NCBI RefSeq assembly: GCF_000368685.1
Contig: NZ_KB849628.1
Location: 1,043,907-1,107,906, forward strand
Source of the DNA: Acinetobacter baylyi DSM 14961 = CIP 107474
GTDB lineage: Bacteria > Pseudomonadota > Gammaproteobacteria > Pseudomonadales > Moraxellaceae
Length of the DNA stretch: 64,000 nt
Direction: 5' to 3'
Of the stretch, positions 28,841 to 39,084 are shown piece by piece. The translations under genes were made by a program, and so were the position numbers. The notes under the pieces are model-generated. The model ran no database searches and was not told the origin of the DNA. It was given only the letters and a program-made list of their open reading frames with translations. Position 1 is the stretch's first letter; every line of letters starts with the position of its first letter.

Positions 28841-28947
28841 CCCTACATCTCCAAAGTTAACGTTACGTTATCTTTAGAGGGACCATGTGTCCATTATTTT
28901 GTCTAGGACCAGTTCAAGTGGGGTTTACTGGATGCTTACAAAATATG

Positions 28948-28982
28948 AGCCTAACTCAATAATTTTAAATATTAGTTAGGCT
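28948..28982. terminator. Inverted repeat downstream of the cdi operon
   Basis: AGCCTAACT and AGTTAGGCT form a 9-bp perfect stem with a 17-base AT loop. It lies 22 bp beyond the stop of the leftward immunity gene. The T tract is poor on both sides, so termination is only probable. Confidence 0.4.
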
Positions 28983-29004
28983 TATTTATCACTTAATGAT
29001 TAAA

Positions 29005-30378
29005 CTATTTAGCAGTTAAAGATAAAAAAATTGGATCTGAAATAGTCTTGGATTCATTAATATCATTACACCAATAATCCATATAAGTGACTTTAACAAA
29101 GAAATCATCAAAAATAATTAATTTAACTGCGATACGAAATAAATTGTGTTCTTGTTGATCAACTTGATCTAGATAGACCTCAGAATACCCGTCAAAATGT
29201 TCAATTCTGCTTTCTATTATCGACCATTTTGAATATGCTAATGGATAACTTTGCTCTAAAAATTTTAGACTATCTTCTGCATACTGACGAATATTTTTAA
29301 TATTTTGACCAGGTCTGTCCCAAACACCTAGAAACAACTCTCTCTGTACAGGTAAATCATAATACTCTGGTAAATGGAAAAATCTAATTTGTTCAACTGA
29401 TCCTGTAGATAAATCTGGATTTTCCTCTGGATAAGCCTGTACAAGCCAATCACTTGATAAACTCATTTCCCAAAAATTAGTTTGAATTAATCTGAACTGA
29501 TTTAATTCAGAAAGTTTATCTTCATTTTCTTGAAAAATATCATCTGAATTTTCAATACAAAAAATTGGCGTATTAAATACTTTCGGTACATACCCAAGTT
29601 TAGGAATTTCTATAAAATTATTTTCTGATATTCCTAAAAAAAACCAAATGCTATCACTAAATTTATATCCTTTATCATTTGAATAAAAAACATAATTATT
29701 TAAAAATTCTTTAATCTCTTCGCGCTTAGATCTCATTTCTTCAGGATTATCTAATATATCCTCAATCTTTTCTGTTAATTGTATAAATATTAATGAATCC
29801 GATAATTTTTCAACTTTAAAGGCTGGAACTTTCATTAATTTTTCTATACCCCACAAATCTATGTAAGGTTTACCAAATACAACACCCCAGTACATATCTG
29901 GTAACCAATTACGTAGTTGATCTGTAGTCGGTTCAACTATTCCTATATGTGGATTAGCAACATTCCAACTATCATTGATTTCTAGATCAATGATTGCTAA
30001 ATCAGCATTGAATTCAAGACAATTTTTTTTGACATATTCAATAAGTCTATTTTGATCAGTTTGTTCTAATTCACTATGAATTATTTCCTCAGCATGCATA
30101 TCACTGTATTTTGGAACACTAAATACTCCCCAGGCCTTAGTTTTCTTGTTACGACTCCAATACAGACTATCTGCCCTCCCTTCACGATCATCTGGTATTA
30201 ATGTCTCAATTATATCTGAAGAGAATTTAACTTTAAGCGGCTCCCAAAATCCACATTTTTCAGGGACTAATTCAGGATAATTCTCACATCTAAACTTTAT
30301 ACGCTTAAAAAAATTCTCGGGATTCGAAAAATTTTGACAAGTATAAATATTTGTACGAATGGGTGTGCTTATTTTCAT
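29005..30378 (-). CDS. Probable CdiI immunity protein (unusually long)
   Basis: A 457-residue soluble protein of no family I can name with certainty. Its start lies 12 bp after the cdiA stop, the standard place of the immunity gene. The N-terminal half (REGRADSLYWSRNKKTKAWG) recalls Imm52-type immunity proteins; the C-terminal half (ELFLGVWDRPGQNIKN, YSKWSIIESRIEHFDGYSEV) looks like a second related alpha/beta domain, so the gene may be a fusion or duplication. CdiI proteins are usually 80-250 aa. There is no signal peptide or membrane segment, as expected for a cytoplasmic antidote. Function is inferred from position. Confidence 0.55.
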   Translation of the reverse strand: MKISTPIRTNIYTCQNFSNPENFFKRIKFRCENYPELVPEKCGFWEPLKVKFSSDIIETLIPDDREGRADSLYWSRNKKTKAWGVFSVPKYSDMHAEEIIHSELEQTDQNRLIEYVKKNCLEFNADLAIIDLEINDSWNVANPHIGIVEPTTDQLRNWLPDMYWGVVFGKPYIDLWGIEKLMKVPAFKVEKLSDSLIFIQLTEKIEDILDNPEEMRSKREEIKEFLNNYVFYSNDKGYKFSDSIWFFLGISENNFIEIPKLGYVPKVFNTPIFCIENSDDIFQENEDKLSELNQFRLIQTNFWEMSLSSDWLVQAYPEENPDLSTGSVEQIRFFHLPEYYDLPVQRELFLGVWDRPGQNIKNIRQYAEDSLKFLEQSYPLAYSKWSIIESRIEHFDGYSEVYLDQVDQQEHNLFRIAVKLIIFDDFFVKVTYMDYWCNDINESKTISDPIFLSLTAK

Positions 30379-30390
30379 ATCACAATAATC

Positions 30391-33300
30391 CTATGATTTT
30401 CTAAAATCTTTCAATACTTTAAGCTTTTGTGTTGTCTGATCAAATGTATAAATAATTCCCTTAGAATCTCTGATAGTATTTTCAATCGTACTAGAATATT
30501 TAGTATCGGGATTAATCACTAAAGTCACAGGCTTTTTAGTTGCCGCATAACCCCTAAATTGCTTTGTATCTGTAATATATTTTAAATTTTTGAACTCAAC
30601 CAACGTACCTCCGTTGCCAAATGCATCAGGAATAATATTGATTTGACCATCTCTCTCAGTTTTCACTGTAATCATTTGTCGATCGGTATTACGCTGTATG
30701 CCTAACTTACTCGCAGCACTGGTTTCAAATTCTTTTCCATTTAATCTATTACGCGTAATAACATCAATTTTATTCTGATAAACAGTCTGAACATATGAAC
30801 GATCTGTCTTCAATTTTTCTAATTCATTTTTTGCAATTTTTAGAGATTCTCCTTTACCAGGTTTCAAATCTGTTCCTACAATCAAATCTATAGCAGCTAG
30901 TGCTCTATCAAATGACGAAGAACTTCTACCAAATACCGTCAGTAAATCATCTGCAATACCTATAAGTTCATCAGCACCTTGTTTTTTGAATGATGTTACA
31001 AGATCATCTTTAGTAACTTGCTTTCCTGCTTTTCTTAATGCATTAAATTCATCTAATGTTTTTACTAAAATTTTGCCAGTTGAAGTCGCTAATTTAACTA
31101 AAGAGTTATTCTGAATTGCAATATCAGCAGAGTTGGCCGCAGTATTTACGTCATAACCAGCATAGGCAGAAACGACACCAGCAACAATTTTCCCCGTATT
31201 TCTGATTTTCGTTTTTTCATCTTCATTATACTCGATTCCATTCACTGGATCTGGCATTAGACTAGCGACAATTTCTCCTACCCCAGCACCGATCGCTCCA
31301 GCTTCACAACTAGATTTTGTTGCTGCTGCTACTGCACAGCCAACCGCAGCATGGGCAATTTTATGAATGGCATACTCAAATACATTCGGATCAACTTTAT
31401 CAAGATGTGTTCCTATTTGACTTGCTAGTTCACCTTGCATAGCTCCAGCCAAACCAGCTAATAAAGCGACTTTGAGATTATCTTCTAGATCACCACCTTT
31501 AATTGCTGTTTGTACTAAAGTTGATCCCACTGCTGTAGTAAAATTATTGAGTAATCGAGCAGAAAAACCTGATGTGTCTGGTTTAAGGTTAAGTGCTGAA
31601 CCTACCTGACTGAGAAGACCAGCGGTCACTACGCTCGCCGCTAAATTCTTTACAGAATCCTTACTTCCCAAATCTTTGAGTGTTTTTCCTAAATCTCCAC
31701 CGTTATTAATTAGACTGACACTCGCCTGAGTAGCTAATGAGGTTACAGCTGCCTGAGTCATTACAACAGCTGACCCACCCAAGGTGGTAGCAGATCCTCC
31801 TAATGCACCGACAACAGCAGAACCAGCTCCTGCAGTCACCATGACAACAATAATGGCTATTATTGCAGCGCCCGCACCTGTCAAACCTTGTGATTTATAA
31901 TCCCAATCCTTTTGAGCTAAGATTACTTTTTGCCAATCCACATCATTACGATTGACAAGCTGTTTAAGATATTCATTGCCTGGTTGATTTGCCAAAATTA
32001 AAATCTGATCTCGAATCTCAATTTTATTTTGATCTTTTTCTCCTATTGGAATCTGAACAATTAAACCACCTGCAGCCTTAAATTCTGGTGGAGTCGGACC
32101 ATTAAAGCGTGGGAGTTGCGCTGTTTCAGTGACCGATCCTTTGTCTTGCATGGATTGCCAGACAACCGAATTTTTATCTTTCTTTAACGTTTCCGTCACA
32201 GTTGTTGATGCTGTTAATAATGATAAATTTCTACCAGCTTGTATCTTCGCAGCTTGTAAATACTCAAACTCTGTCCCCACTAAGCGAACATCATTATCAG
32301 CTTTAATCCCAATATAATCTGCTTTTAAAATACCAGGAAGTTCACTGATCTGATTACGAGTCGCATTGGTCTTCGATGTATTGTATTTGATACCTGAAAA
32401 TGATGATTTTTTAGTAATATCCTCATTACTACTAGATGACTCCTGCACTGTATATAGATTGATATTACCGCCAGATAAAATAGAAACCTGACCACCATTC
32501 GCTATAAATTTACCCGAGTAAATATCAATATTATTTGCCGGGTTCTTTTCTTTACTTTCAATGAAAATATTCTTGCCAGAAATATCAACAGATGCTGCAT
32601 TCGCCTGATTATTTTCTGATACAGTCGTGATGTATTTTTTCTTTAGGCCACCCCATGAGCTTTTCTTTTCTGTAGTCGTCGAACGATCATAACTTTGTTC
32701 AATTGCAGCATCAAACAGAATATTCTTATTAGCCTCTATTCTTACATCGCCATTGGCAGCAGTAATACCAGTTGCCTGTAAAACCAGATTATCCTGATTA
32801 GAATTACCTGTCGCACGAATTGTAACGCCCTTATCGCCATTTATAAGAGTTGGCTTAAGTATAGTTCTAAAACGATACTTTTGATCATTTTCATTACCTT
32901 TATCATAAAAATCCTGTGAACCATCAATAATGATACTTGCTCCAAGAGTCTTAGGTTTGTTATCCTTCCCATGTATTGTACTTGTATAATTTTGAGACAA
33001 TGCTCCAAGTGCTTCGATATTCACCAATCCTTTTTTAGATATTAATTCAGAACCAGAAATAGAGATACCTTTTGATGAAGTAATATCAATACTCCCTGAG
33101 TTACTAACTAATTTTGAACTAAAATGCTCATATCCATTTAATTGTGATAAATAGTTAATTTCACTTCTAATTTTATTTTGATCATATTTATATTTAAAAT
33201 AACCATTAGGGCTTAGAATATCTTCTTTACGAGCATAATCCCCATCACCAAATGGAACAGCTATTGAAATTTGAGTAGAATATTTTGTTCCATTTAGTTG

Positions 33301-36300
33301 CTGAGAATATATATTAGGCTCAATGATATCACTATATTTTTTCACAAAACCATCATAAACCTCATTAAAAAACTGTATGTCTTTATCACTCCCTTTTCGA
33401 TAAGAAGCATCCTCCTTATAAGCAGAAGGATTAAAATTAAAAGCTATATCATATGCATTTTCAAGAATTTTGACGTCCGCAAGAAAAAGTTCTGTATATT
33501 GATTATTAATACTTATTTTTTTAAGTTTATTATCTATTTCTACCAAATCAACCAACAATTTATTGCTATCTGACAACTTACTATTGTTGAGTTTATTTTT
33601 AATTGAAATTATCTGAATATTCTCGTTATTTGCTAAAATTTTAATATTTTTCTCTGCATTTAACTGTGCTCCCTGTAGCTCTACAGAAGCACCTTCTAAA
33701 CTAATGCCGCCACCTGTTGTGGTTAGGTTAAGTACTTTTTCTGAGCCATTTCCCGCTTGACCACCATAACCTGCCAAGATCAAGGTACCTTGTTTAGAGG
33801 CTAATTCTATATCACCAATAGCTTTAAGAGTGTGAATGTTAGGATCTATGGTCAGTGATTCTTTAGTTTGAATACTAAGATCACCATTTAAACTATTTAG
33901 CTTGCTATCATTTTTGAGTAAATTACTACCTGTCGCATTAAATTCGATTACTTTAGGTGTATTGAGTGTACCTCCTGCTTCGAGCAGGATGGCTCCACCA
34001 GTCAGTCTGGTATTTTGAAGATTCTGATTTTTATCACTGATCAGCGACAATGTCCCCGTTGAGTTTAACTCAGTGATTTTTGTAGAACTGAAATTGACGC
34101 TATCCCCAGTTCCAGCCTGACTATTGATATAAATATTTTTCTTTGAGTTCAGTGCGGTGTGTTGCTGAGAGCTTGATTTAATTCCATCCAAAGTTAAATT
34201 ATCTTTAGCGAATAGTTCAATATTGCCTTTTGCCGTGATTATACTATCCGTGAGCGTATTTTGCCCTTCACTGGTCACAACAATTGCACCGTTCTGACTT
34301 TCCAGGACCGTATTTTGTAATGTGAGATTACCCGTACTTATCGTACCAACATTCACGCCCTGATTGCCTTTTAATGTTGTTTTTACGGTTCCAGAATTAG
34401 TTAAAACCGTGTCTTTGGCACCAAAAATTGAGAGCTTACCCTGAGAAGAAGTCGCATTCAGACCTGTTGCGTTAAGTTTCCCGTCTAATGAAGCAATATC
34501 AATATTACCCTGAGCATTCAAAGTCTTGTTAAGGATTAAATCACTTTGGGTCGCAGTCAGATTTAAGCTTTTGCCTGCGGTTAAATCAGCACCCACATTT
34601 AAAGCCTTACCCTGTAATTTAAGATCGCCCTTACCTGAAAGATTTGATCCTTTCAGATCAATCAGATTGGCTGCTTCAAGTGTCACATTACCACTGATTT
34701 GTGGTAAGGCTTTAGCAGTTTGATCCCAAACCAGATTCAGACCACTATAGGCATTGATGTTCTGTAATGTGCTACTGCCATTGAGTAAGCTAAAATTCAG
34801 GCTACTGAGATTGACATTACCTGTACCGTTAATATTTAAATCTTTGGTGAGATCCAGGGTTGTGCCTTGTAAAGTAATATTGCTATTACTTTGCAAATTC
34901 ATATTGCCTTTTTCAGCAACCAAGTTTGCATCCGCTACACTTAAGCCCTGTTTTGCAATAATATTTAGATCATTAACAGCTTTAACTCGTGCTGATTTTT
35001 TGATATCAATCGCCGCTGCTGCATTCAAATTAACCAGACCTACATTGGCAATTTGAGTATTTTCACCAACATTAATATTTTGAGCATCTAGGTAGATATC
35101 TCCGCCTGTTTGTACATTTTTGATGATCGCGCCATTACTCACATTAATATCGCCTTGGGCAGATAACAGTAATGGTGATACCACACCCTGATTTACAATC
35201 ACCTGATTGCCAGTAATATTCAAATGATTTGCAGCATCAATACTCAACATGGATTTACTGGTAATACTACCACTACTGTTAATATTTCCGTTGTCACCTG
35301 TTTGTGTGGTTTGAATACTGACTAAACCTTGGGTATTACTGGTCGACTCCAACGAGCCTTTGTGTTCAATTTTCCCTGCACTGGTCACTACAAGGTTATT
35401 GACTGCACGAATCGTCCCTGCATTACTTACGCCCAAGCCTTTTTCATTGCCTAGCAAGTAAATATTATTGGCATACATCCCCCCCAGATTTTTAACATCA
35501 ATCGCCAGTGTTGGTGTGGTGCCCGTCCCTGTTCTAGTGCTAATTTGCTGTAAGTCGGCACTAATATTGTTGGCGCCTGTAATCGCCTGAATATCTTTAT
35601 TGGCATAGAGCTGTGCATTTAATTCCAGTGCACGTGCATAGAGATCAACATAATCTGCATTATTCTTATTTCCCCCCAAACCCAGACTTGAACCAGAATT
35701 GGCAGATATGGTAATTTTGCCTTGGTCTACAACGAACTGCTGGATACTTCCATCAGCATTCAGCTGGGGCTTACCTGTTGTCAGAATGGCTTTGTTGGCA
35801 TTGATAAAACCGCCACCCTTGATATTAATCCCTGCGGGGTTGGCGATGATCACATCTGCGCGTTGACCTGCAACTTCCAGATTTCCTTCGAAGCGCGAGG
35901 CGACACTGGAGTTGACTTCATTTAAAATGATACGAGCTTCGCCTTTGGCCAGGAATGGATTGGCTCCTACTGTCCCGACTAGACTGCTATTGGCACCTGT
36001 ACGGCTATTGTTAAGGACTACACCTTCTGGCAGTACATCCATCTGTTTATAAATATTGTGTGATACGCCATTGGTTGGAGTCTGAATGTTGACGACGGGT
36101 ACGTTTTGTCCCTGACTATTTTGACCTACCCCAATCACAGGTCGATTGCCAGCATTGGCTGAGTTATCGGCCTGAATTTGTGCATACACGGGTGCCAGTG
36201 GCATCCATAAACTCATACTTGCGACTAGACATTTGACTTGCCAGAGCTGATGAAAAGGCTGTGATTGTTCTACTGTTACTGAAGAAGCTGTACTTTGACC

Positions 36301-36393
36301 TGATGTTTTAGTTTGGCTTTTGACATTTTCCGCAACAGCCATAAACATTTGGCGTGCTTGGTTATAGACCACGCGGTAACGATTTTTATTCAT
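30391..36393 (-). CDS. cdiA: CdiA-type contact-dependent inhibition exoprotein with a PD-(D/E)XK-like nuclease tip
   Basis: The 2000-residue two-partner-secreted filament has an extended signal peptide (MNKNRYRVVYNQARQMF..., hydrophobic part ending about residue 72), a TPS haemagglutination domain (about 75-330) with NPAGINIKGGGF, a long stretch of beta-helix-forming repeats, and a hydrophobic glycine-rich pre-toxin region around 1530-1700. The usual VENN junction is replaced by IQNN (1760-1763). The last about 130 residues contain a nuclease-like core, PD (1922-1923) with EFK (1933-1935), resembling the Tox-REase group. The order cdiB-cdiA-immunity matches Acinetobacter CDI loci, and about 2000 aa matches their shorter CdiA class. 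Confidence 0.88.
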   Translation of the reverse strand: MNKNRYRVVYNQARQMFMAVAENVKSQTKTSGQSTASSVTVEQSQPFHQLWQVKCLVASMSLWMPLAPVYAQIQADNSANAGNRPVIGVGQNSQGQNVPVVNIQTPTNGVSHNIYKQMDVLPEGVVLNNSRTGANSSLVGTVGANPFLAKGEARIILNEVNSSVASRFEGNLEVAGQRADVIIANPAGINIKGGGFINANKAILTTGKPQLNADGSIQQFVVDQGKITISANSGSSLGLGGNKNNADYVDLYARALELNAQLYANKDIQAITGANNISADLQQISTRTGTGTTPTLAIDVKNLGGMYANNIYLLGNEKGLGVSNAGTIRAVNNLVVTSAGKIEHKGSLESTSNTQGLVSIQTTQTGDNGNINSSGSITSKSMLSIDAANHLNITGNQVIVNQGVVSPLLLSAQGDINVSNGAIIKNVQTGGDIYLDAQNINVGENTQIANVGLVNLNAAAAIDIKKSARVKAVNDLNIIAKQGLSVADANLVAEKGNMNLQSNSNITLQGTTLDLTKDLNINGTGNVNLSSLNFSLLNGSSTLQNINAYSGLNLVWDQTAKALPQISGNVTLEAANLIDLKGSNLSGKGDLKLQGKALNVGADLTAGKSLNLTATQSDLILNKTLNAQGNIDIASLDGKLNATGLNATSSQGKLSIFGAKDTVLTNSGTVKTTLKGNQGVNVGTISTGNLTLQNTVLESQNGAIVVTSEGQNTLTDSIITAKGNIELFAKDNLTLDGIKSSSQQHTALNSKKNIYINSQAGTGDSVNFSSTKITELNSTGTLSLISDKNQNLQNTRLTGGAILLEAGGTLNTPKVIEFNATGSNLLKNDSKLNSLNGDLSIQTKESLTIDPNIHTLKAIGDIELASKQGTLILAGYGGQAGNGSEKVLNLTTTGGGISLEGASVELQGAQLNAEKNIKILANNENIQIISIKNKLNNSKLSDSNKLLVDLVEIDNKLKKISINNQYTELFLADVKILENAYDIAFNFNPSAYKEDASYRKGSDKDIQFFNEVYDGFVKKYSDIIEPNIYSQQLNGTKYSTQISIAVPFGDGDYARKEDILSPNGYFKYKYDQNKIRSEINYLSQLNGYEHFSSKLVSNSGSIDITSSKGISISGSELISKKGLVNIEALGALSQNYTSTIHGKDNKPKTLGASIIIDGSQDFYDKGNENDQKYRFRTILKPTLINGDKGVTIRATGNSNQDNLVLQATGITAANGDVRIEANKNILFDAAIEQSYDRSTTTEKKSSWGGLKKKYITTVSENNQANAASVDISGKNIFIESKEKNPANNIDIYSGKFIANGGQVSILSGGNINLYTVQESSSSNEDITKKSSFSGIKYNTSKTNATRNQISELPGILKADYIGIKADNDVRLVGTEFEYLQAAKIQAGRNLSLLTASTTVTETLKKDKNSVVWQSMQDKGSVTETAQLPRFNGPTPPEFKAAGGLIVQIPIGEKDQNKIEIRDQILILANQPGNEYLKQLVNRNDVDWQKVILAQKDWDYKSQGLTGAGAAIIAIIVVMVTAGAGSAVVGALGGSATTLGGSAVVMTQAAVTSLATQASVSLINNGGDLGKTLKDLGSKDSVKNLAASVVTAGLLSQVGSALNLKPDTSGFSARLLNNFTTAVGSTLVQTAIKGGDLEDNLKVALLAGLAGAMQGELASQIGTHLDKVDPNVFEYAIHKIAHAAVGCAVAAATKSSCEAGAIGAGVGEIVASLMPDPVNGIEYNEDEKTKIRNTGKIVAGVVSAYAGYDVNTAANSADIAIQNNSLVKLATSTGKILVKTLDEFNALRKAGKQVTKDDLVTSFKKQGADELIGIADDLLTVFGRSSSSFDRALAAIDLIVGTDLKPGKGESLKIAKNELEKLKTDRSYVQTVYQNKIDVITRNRLNGKEFETSAASKLGIQRNTDRQMITVKTERDGQINIIPDAFGNGGTLVEFKNLKYITDTKQFRGYAATKKPVTLVINPDTKYSSTIENTIRDSKGIIYTFDQTTQKLKVLKDFRKS

Positions 36394-36485
36394 GAAGATA
36401 TTTCCTGTAATTTAAAATTTTAAATTGTGTTTGTGTTATTGATTCAGTTAGATTTTTTACTGTAGAACACTGGATTAAAAGTGGC

Positions 36486-38252
36486 TTAATAGCTGTAGTT
36501 CAAGCTAAACCCTCCAACCCATTCTTTTTTGATATGTTGCGGTGCCACCAAACCATGTCCTGTAAATGCATCCAGATAGAAACGCTGGTAGTAATAGCGT
36601 GCACCAAATACACTGCCCATGAGGTAGCGTTTACCTGGAATGCTATTACGTCCATTGACCCAGCCTTGATCGATTGCTGTGTAGAACTGGGTATTTGGTA
36701 AAGGTGAGTTAAAACTGATCTCTTGTTGTAAGTAGTGACCATTGTCCCCTGAAAGCATCAGTTCACCGTCAAATCCACGTACGCTATAACGTCCGCCGAT
36801 ATAGAAGCGATCCTGTGGAACCAGGATTTTAGGCGCATATTGTCCACGCCAGCTTAGACGGTACTGAACAGGTTGTTCCAGAATGGAAAAAGGCTGCGTA
36901 TAGCGAAGGTCTGCACTCCAGATCGGTGCACGTGCATAGCCTTCTGAAGGTAATGGATTTTGGTTGGCATCTTTGATTTGTTCTTCTGGTGCAGGCTGAG
37001 CATTCAATGCACCTGTACCGCGTCGATAGTCCAGACTTGCGTCGAGTACGGCATTCCCCAGATATTGGCGATGCTGTATCCCTAAATTCCAGCCTGTAGT
37101 GATTCTGCGCTGGACTTCAATTTCGATATCTTCAATAAAGTTTTTATTCTGTTTATGGTAAGCCTTAGCATATAGGCTGGTTTTGTGTTGGCCATCACGG
37201 CTAATTACGCGAGAAAAATTTAAGTTGGTTTGTTCGCTTTCACCCTGATAATGAATCGGTGCATTAAAGCCCGCAACATACTGATCATAGCGATACCAGT
37301 TATAACTTAGACCAAAATCGTAGTATCCAAAGGGCATTTGATAACTGATGTAATAACTTTGATTACGATCCTTTTCCCAGTCATCTAAAGAATGACTCAA
37401 GTTTAGATTGAGACTGTCATTCAGTTTAAGTGGATTATTGAGACTGAGTCCTAAGGCACCGATATATTCGCCTGTACTTTTACTACCTGAGTTATCAACA
37501 TTCAATGAAGCTCCCCATTTTCGATAAGGCTGAACATTGATTTGCAAATCACTATATCCTGCTTGTTGCTGTCCACTCTCTTGAGCAGGAATAATCTGCA
37601 TATCAATCACCAGATTACTGACACGGCGCAGGTTTTCCAGTCCTTGATCCAGTGCCTTGATATTCAGGACATCCCCTGAATGTATTGGAAATGCAGTGTA
37701 AAGCTGTCTTGAACTTAGAATCTGACTGGGTTCTATAATTTTGGCCAAACGTCCTGGATAAATTTTAAGAAGCAAAGTGCCTTGATTCAGATCCTGAGGT
37801 ACGGCTGTAATCTGTGTGGTGATATAGCCTGCCTTGATTAACTCATTTTGCGCGTAACGTAAAATATTTTGCAGGCTTTGGGTGCCGATACATTGTCCGA
37901 CGATGCTGTACTTCTTAGGGTGCGTTAACTTGTTGAGGATAAACTGAAAGCGTTGCTGATCCTGCTTTGGTTCGGGGGAAGCCGTTAAATCCAGCTGGAC
38001 TTGTTGAATCTGAACACATGGAGATTCTTGTACAACGAGGTGTTTAAGTTGAAGTTCACTGGTTTGTTTTGTAGGTCTTGCAATGAAATCCTGTTCATCC
38101 AGTTGTTTTTTTAATTCATCTAGACGCTGTGCCTGACGAATCTTTTCGGGGAGAGCAAAGTCGTCACCGACAGATGGTTTCACCAGAGGTTCTGCTGCAA
38201 CAGCGCCTCCACATGTTAGAAAAAAACCTAAAAATGACAATATTTTTTTCAT
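36486..38252 (-). CDS. cdiB: CdiB-type outer-membrane transporter (ShlB/FhaC family)
   Basis: The 588-residue protein has a signal peptide (about 1-20, MKKILSFLGFFLTCGGAVAA), a periplasmic plug helix and two POTRA domains (about 75-230, with IVGQCIGTQSLQNILRYAQN and IKALDQGLENLRRVSN), then a 16-strand-type barrel. The barrel carries the family loop motif VRGFDGE and ends in a typical aromatic terminus (GGFSLNYSY). It recognises the TPS domain of the adjacent CdiA and exports it. It is first in the leftward operon, 92 bp before cdiA. Confidence 0.9.
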   Translation of the reverse strand: MKKILSFLGFFLTCGGAVAAEPLVKPSVGDDFALPEKIRQAQRLDELKKQLDEQDFIARPTKQTSELQLKHLVVQESPCVQIQQVQLDLTASPEPKQDQQRFQFILNKLTHPKKYSIVGQCIGTQSLQNILRYAQNELIKAGYITTQITAVPQDLNQGTLLLKIYPGRLAKIIEPSQILSSRQLYTAFPIHSGDVLNIKALDQGLENLRRVSNLVIDMQIIPAQESGQQQAGYSDLQINVQPYRKWGASLNVDNSGSKSTGEYIGALGLSLNNPLKLNDSLNLNLSHSLDDWEKDRNQSYYISYQMPFGYYDFGLSYNWYRYDQYVAGFNAPIHYQGESEQTNLNFSRVISRDGQHKTSLYAKAYHKQNKNFIEDIEIEVQRRITTGWNLGIQHRQYLGNAVLDASLDYRRGTGALNAQPAPEEQIKDANQNPLPSEGYARAPIWSADLRYTQPFSILEQPVQYRLSWRGQYAPKILVPQDRFYIGGRYSVRGFDGELMLSGDNGHYLQQEISFNSPLPNTQFYTAIDQGWVNGRNSIPGKRYLMGSVFGARYYYQRFYLDAFTGHGLVAPQHIKKEWVGGFSLNYSY

Positions 38253-38542
38253 AAAAATTATTATTAAAATTACAAAATTTCACAGAAAATACATAATTAA
38301 GATAAATTAATCAATAATGATTACCACTTATTGCTTGAATTTTAAACAAAAAAAAATAATAATGCATTGTTATCATTAAGATTAAATATATACATACAGG
38401 TTTGTATTTATCTCTAAAAACCTTTCAAATATGATCAATAATATTTTATTAATTTTGATAAGGTCAATTAGCTATTCTATTTTCAGTATCAATGATTTTC
38501 GGTACTTTCATTTTGTATAAATGTCGTCTATTCAATTTAAAA
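38253..38542. other. Promoter region of the cdi operon
   Basis: About 290 bp, strongly AT-rich, with no gene in any frame. As the only upstream DNA before the terminator at 38543 it must carry the cdiB promoter. I see no obvious operator. Confidence 0.4.
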
Positions 38543-38570
38543 CAAAAAAAATAAGGGAGCCAAAGCTCCC
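38543..38570 (-). terminator. Rho-independent terminator after the YqaJ fragment
   Basis: On the minus strand GGGAGC-TTTG-GCTCCC is followed by TTATTTTTTTT. It insulates the cdi promoter from leftward transcription. Confidence 0.75.
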
Positions 38571-38647
38571 AATTTACTTTTGGCTCACTAGCTTAACTTC
38601 AATTCACTAATGGATTTGCTAAACTAATTAAGCAATAAATATTTAAG

Positions 38648-38918
38648 TTATCCCACCACCCTCACACTCTGCTGCACCCCCCTCTGAATCTGCTCTATTT
38701 GTGAAGCATGCTGAATGCTTTCTTTCTCGATATTCTCCTCCATATAAAACTCCTCAATAATTTCCAAACCCTCTTCACCTCCAATCTGCCATTGGCATAA
38801 CCTTGACGTGCCACATGATCTAGGGCCTCCTGATAAAACCCTGCTGCCTTGCTTTGTTGATCGATGTCTTTGGCGGATATGATGGCTTGTTTTAAATTAA
38901 TCCCCTCTCGTAAAGTTA
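38648..38918 (-). pseudogene. C-terminal fragment of a YqaJ-type recombinase gene
   Basis: Reading leftwards, the DNA encodes GFYQEALDHVARQGYANGR, then, across a small deletion/frameshift, EEGLEIIEEFYMEENIEKES, ending in VRVVG and a stop at 38648. The same tail in slightly different form ends the pseudogene at 46941-47683. Only the tail remains here; the nuclease core is absent. Confidence 0.65.
38743..38846. repeat. Direct repeat copy 1 (about 105 bp), YqaJ tail
   Basis: This stretch is near-identical by eye, in the same orientation, to 46974-47083, with scattered mismatches and a small gap. Together the two copies flank the 8-kb segment carrying the FadL/BVMO genes, so recombination between them could excise that segment. 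Confidence 0.7.
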
Positions 38919-39084
38919 AGTCAACATAGTAGATTGGAGTTCAGTAGCTTTGTATCCGGCTCTTAATTATTAAGCTCAAGTATACAATGGCAGGGATGAA
39001 AGTAAGCCACTAAATGCGAGATATAAAGAGTATATGCATACGAACAAGGTAAAAGTCGCTGAATTCAGCCACTTTTAATTTAGA

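Larger units (their letters stand above)
27644..28911 (-). mobile_element. Decayed IS3-family element, same type as the copy at 56.4 kb
   Basis: The left end begins TGATCCTAGACAGTATC and the right end closes with the inverted match ...GTCTAGGACCA, so both terminal repeats are still recognisable. The sequence is closely similar to the intact element at 56418-57654 but in the opposite orientation and about 30 bp longer, with replaced sequence at the orfA start. Flanking triplets (TAG left, GTT right) do not match, so the target duplication is lost or the ends were rearranged. Both transposase frames are broken, so it is non-autonomous. Confidence 0.85.

Noticed and set aside
33298..33573. 91-codon rightward ORF inside cdiA
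   Set aside because: Antisense shadow of the AT-rich cdiA segment; composition (Ile/Phe/Lys-rich) and lack of a ribosome site argue against a gene.
30391..36393. Repeated segments in cdiA as a CRISPR or tandem array
   Set aside because: The similarity is diffuse beta-helix protein repetition without regular spacers or conserved DNA repeats. I saw no CRISPR array anywhere in the window.
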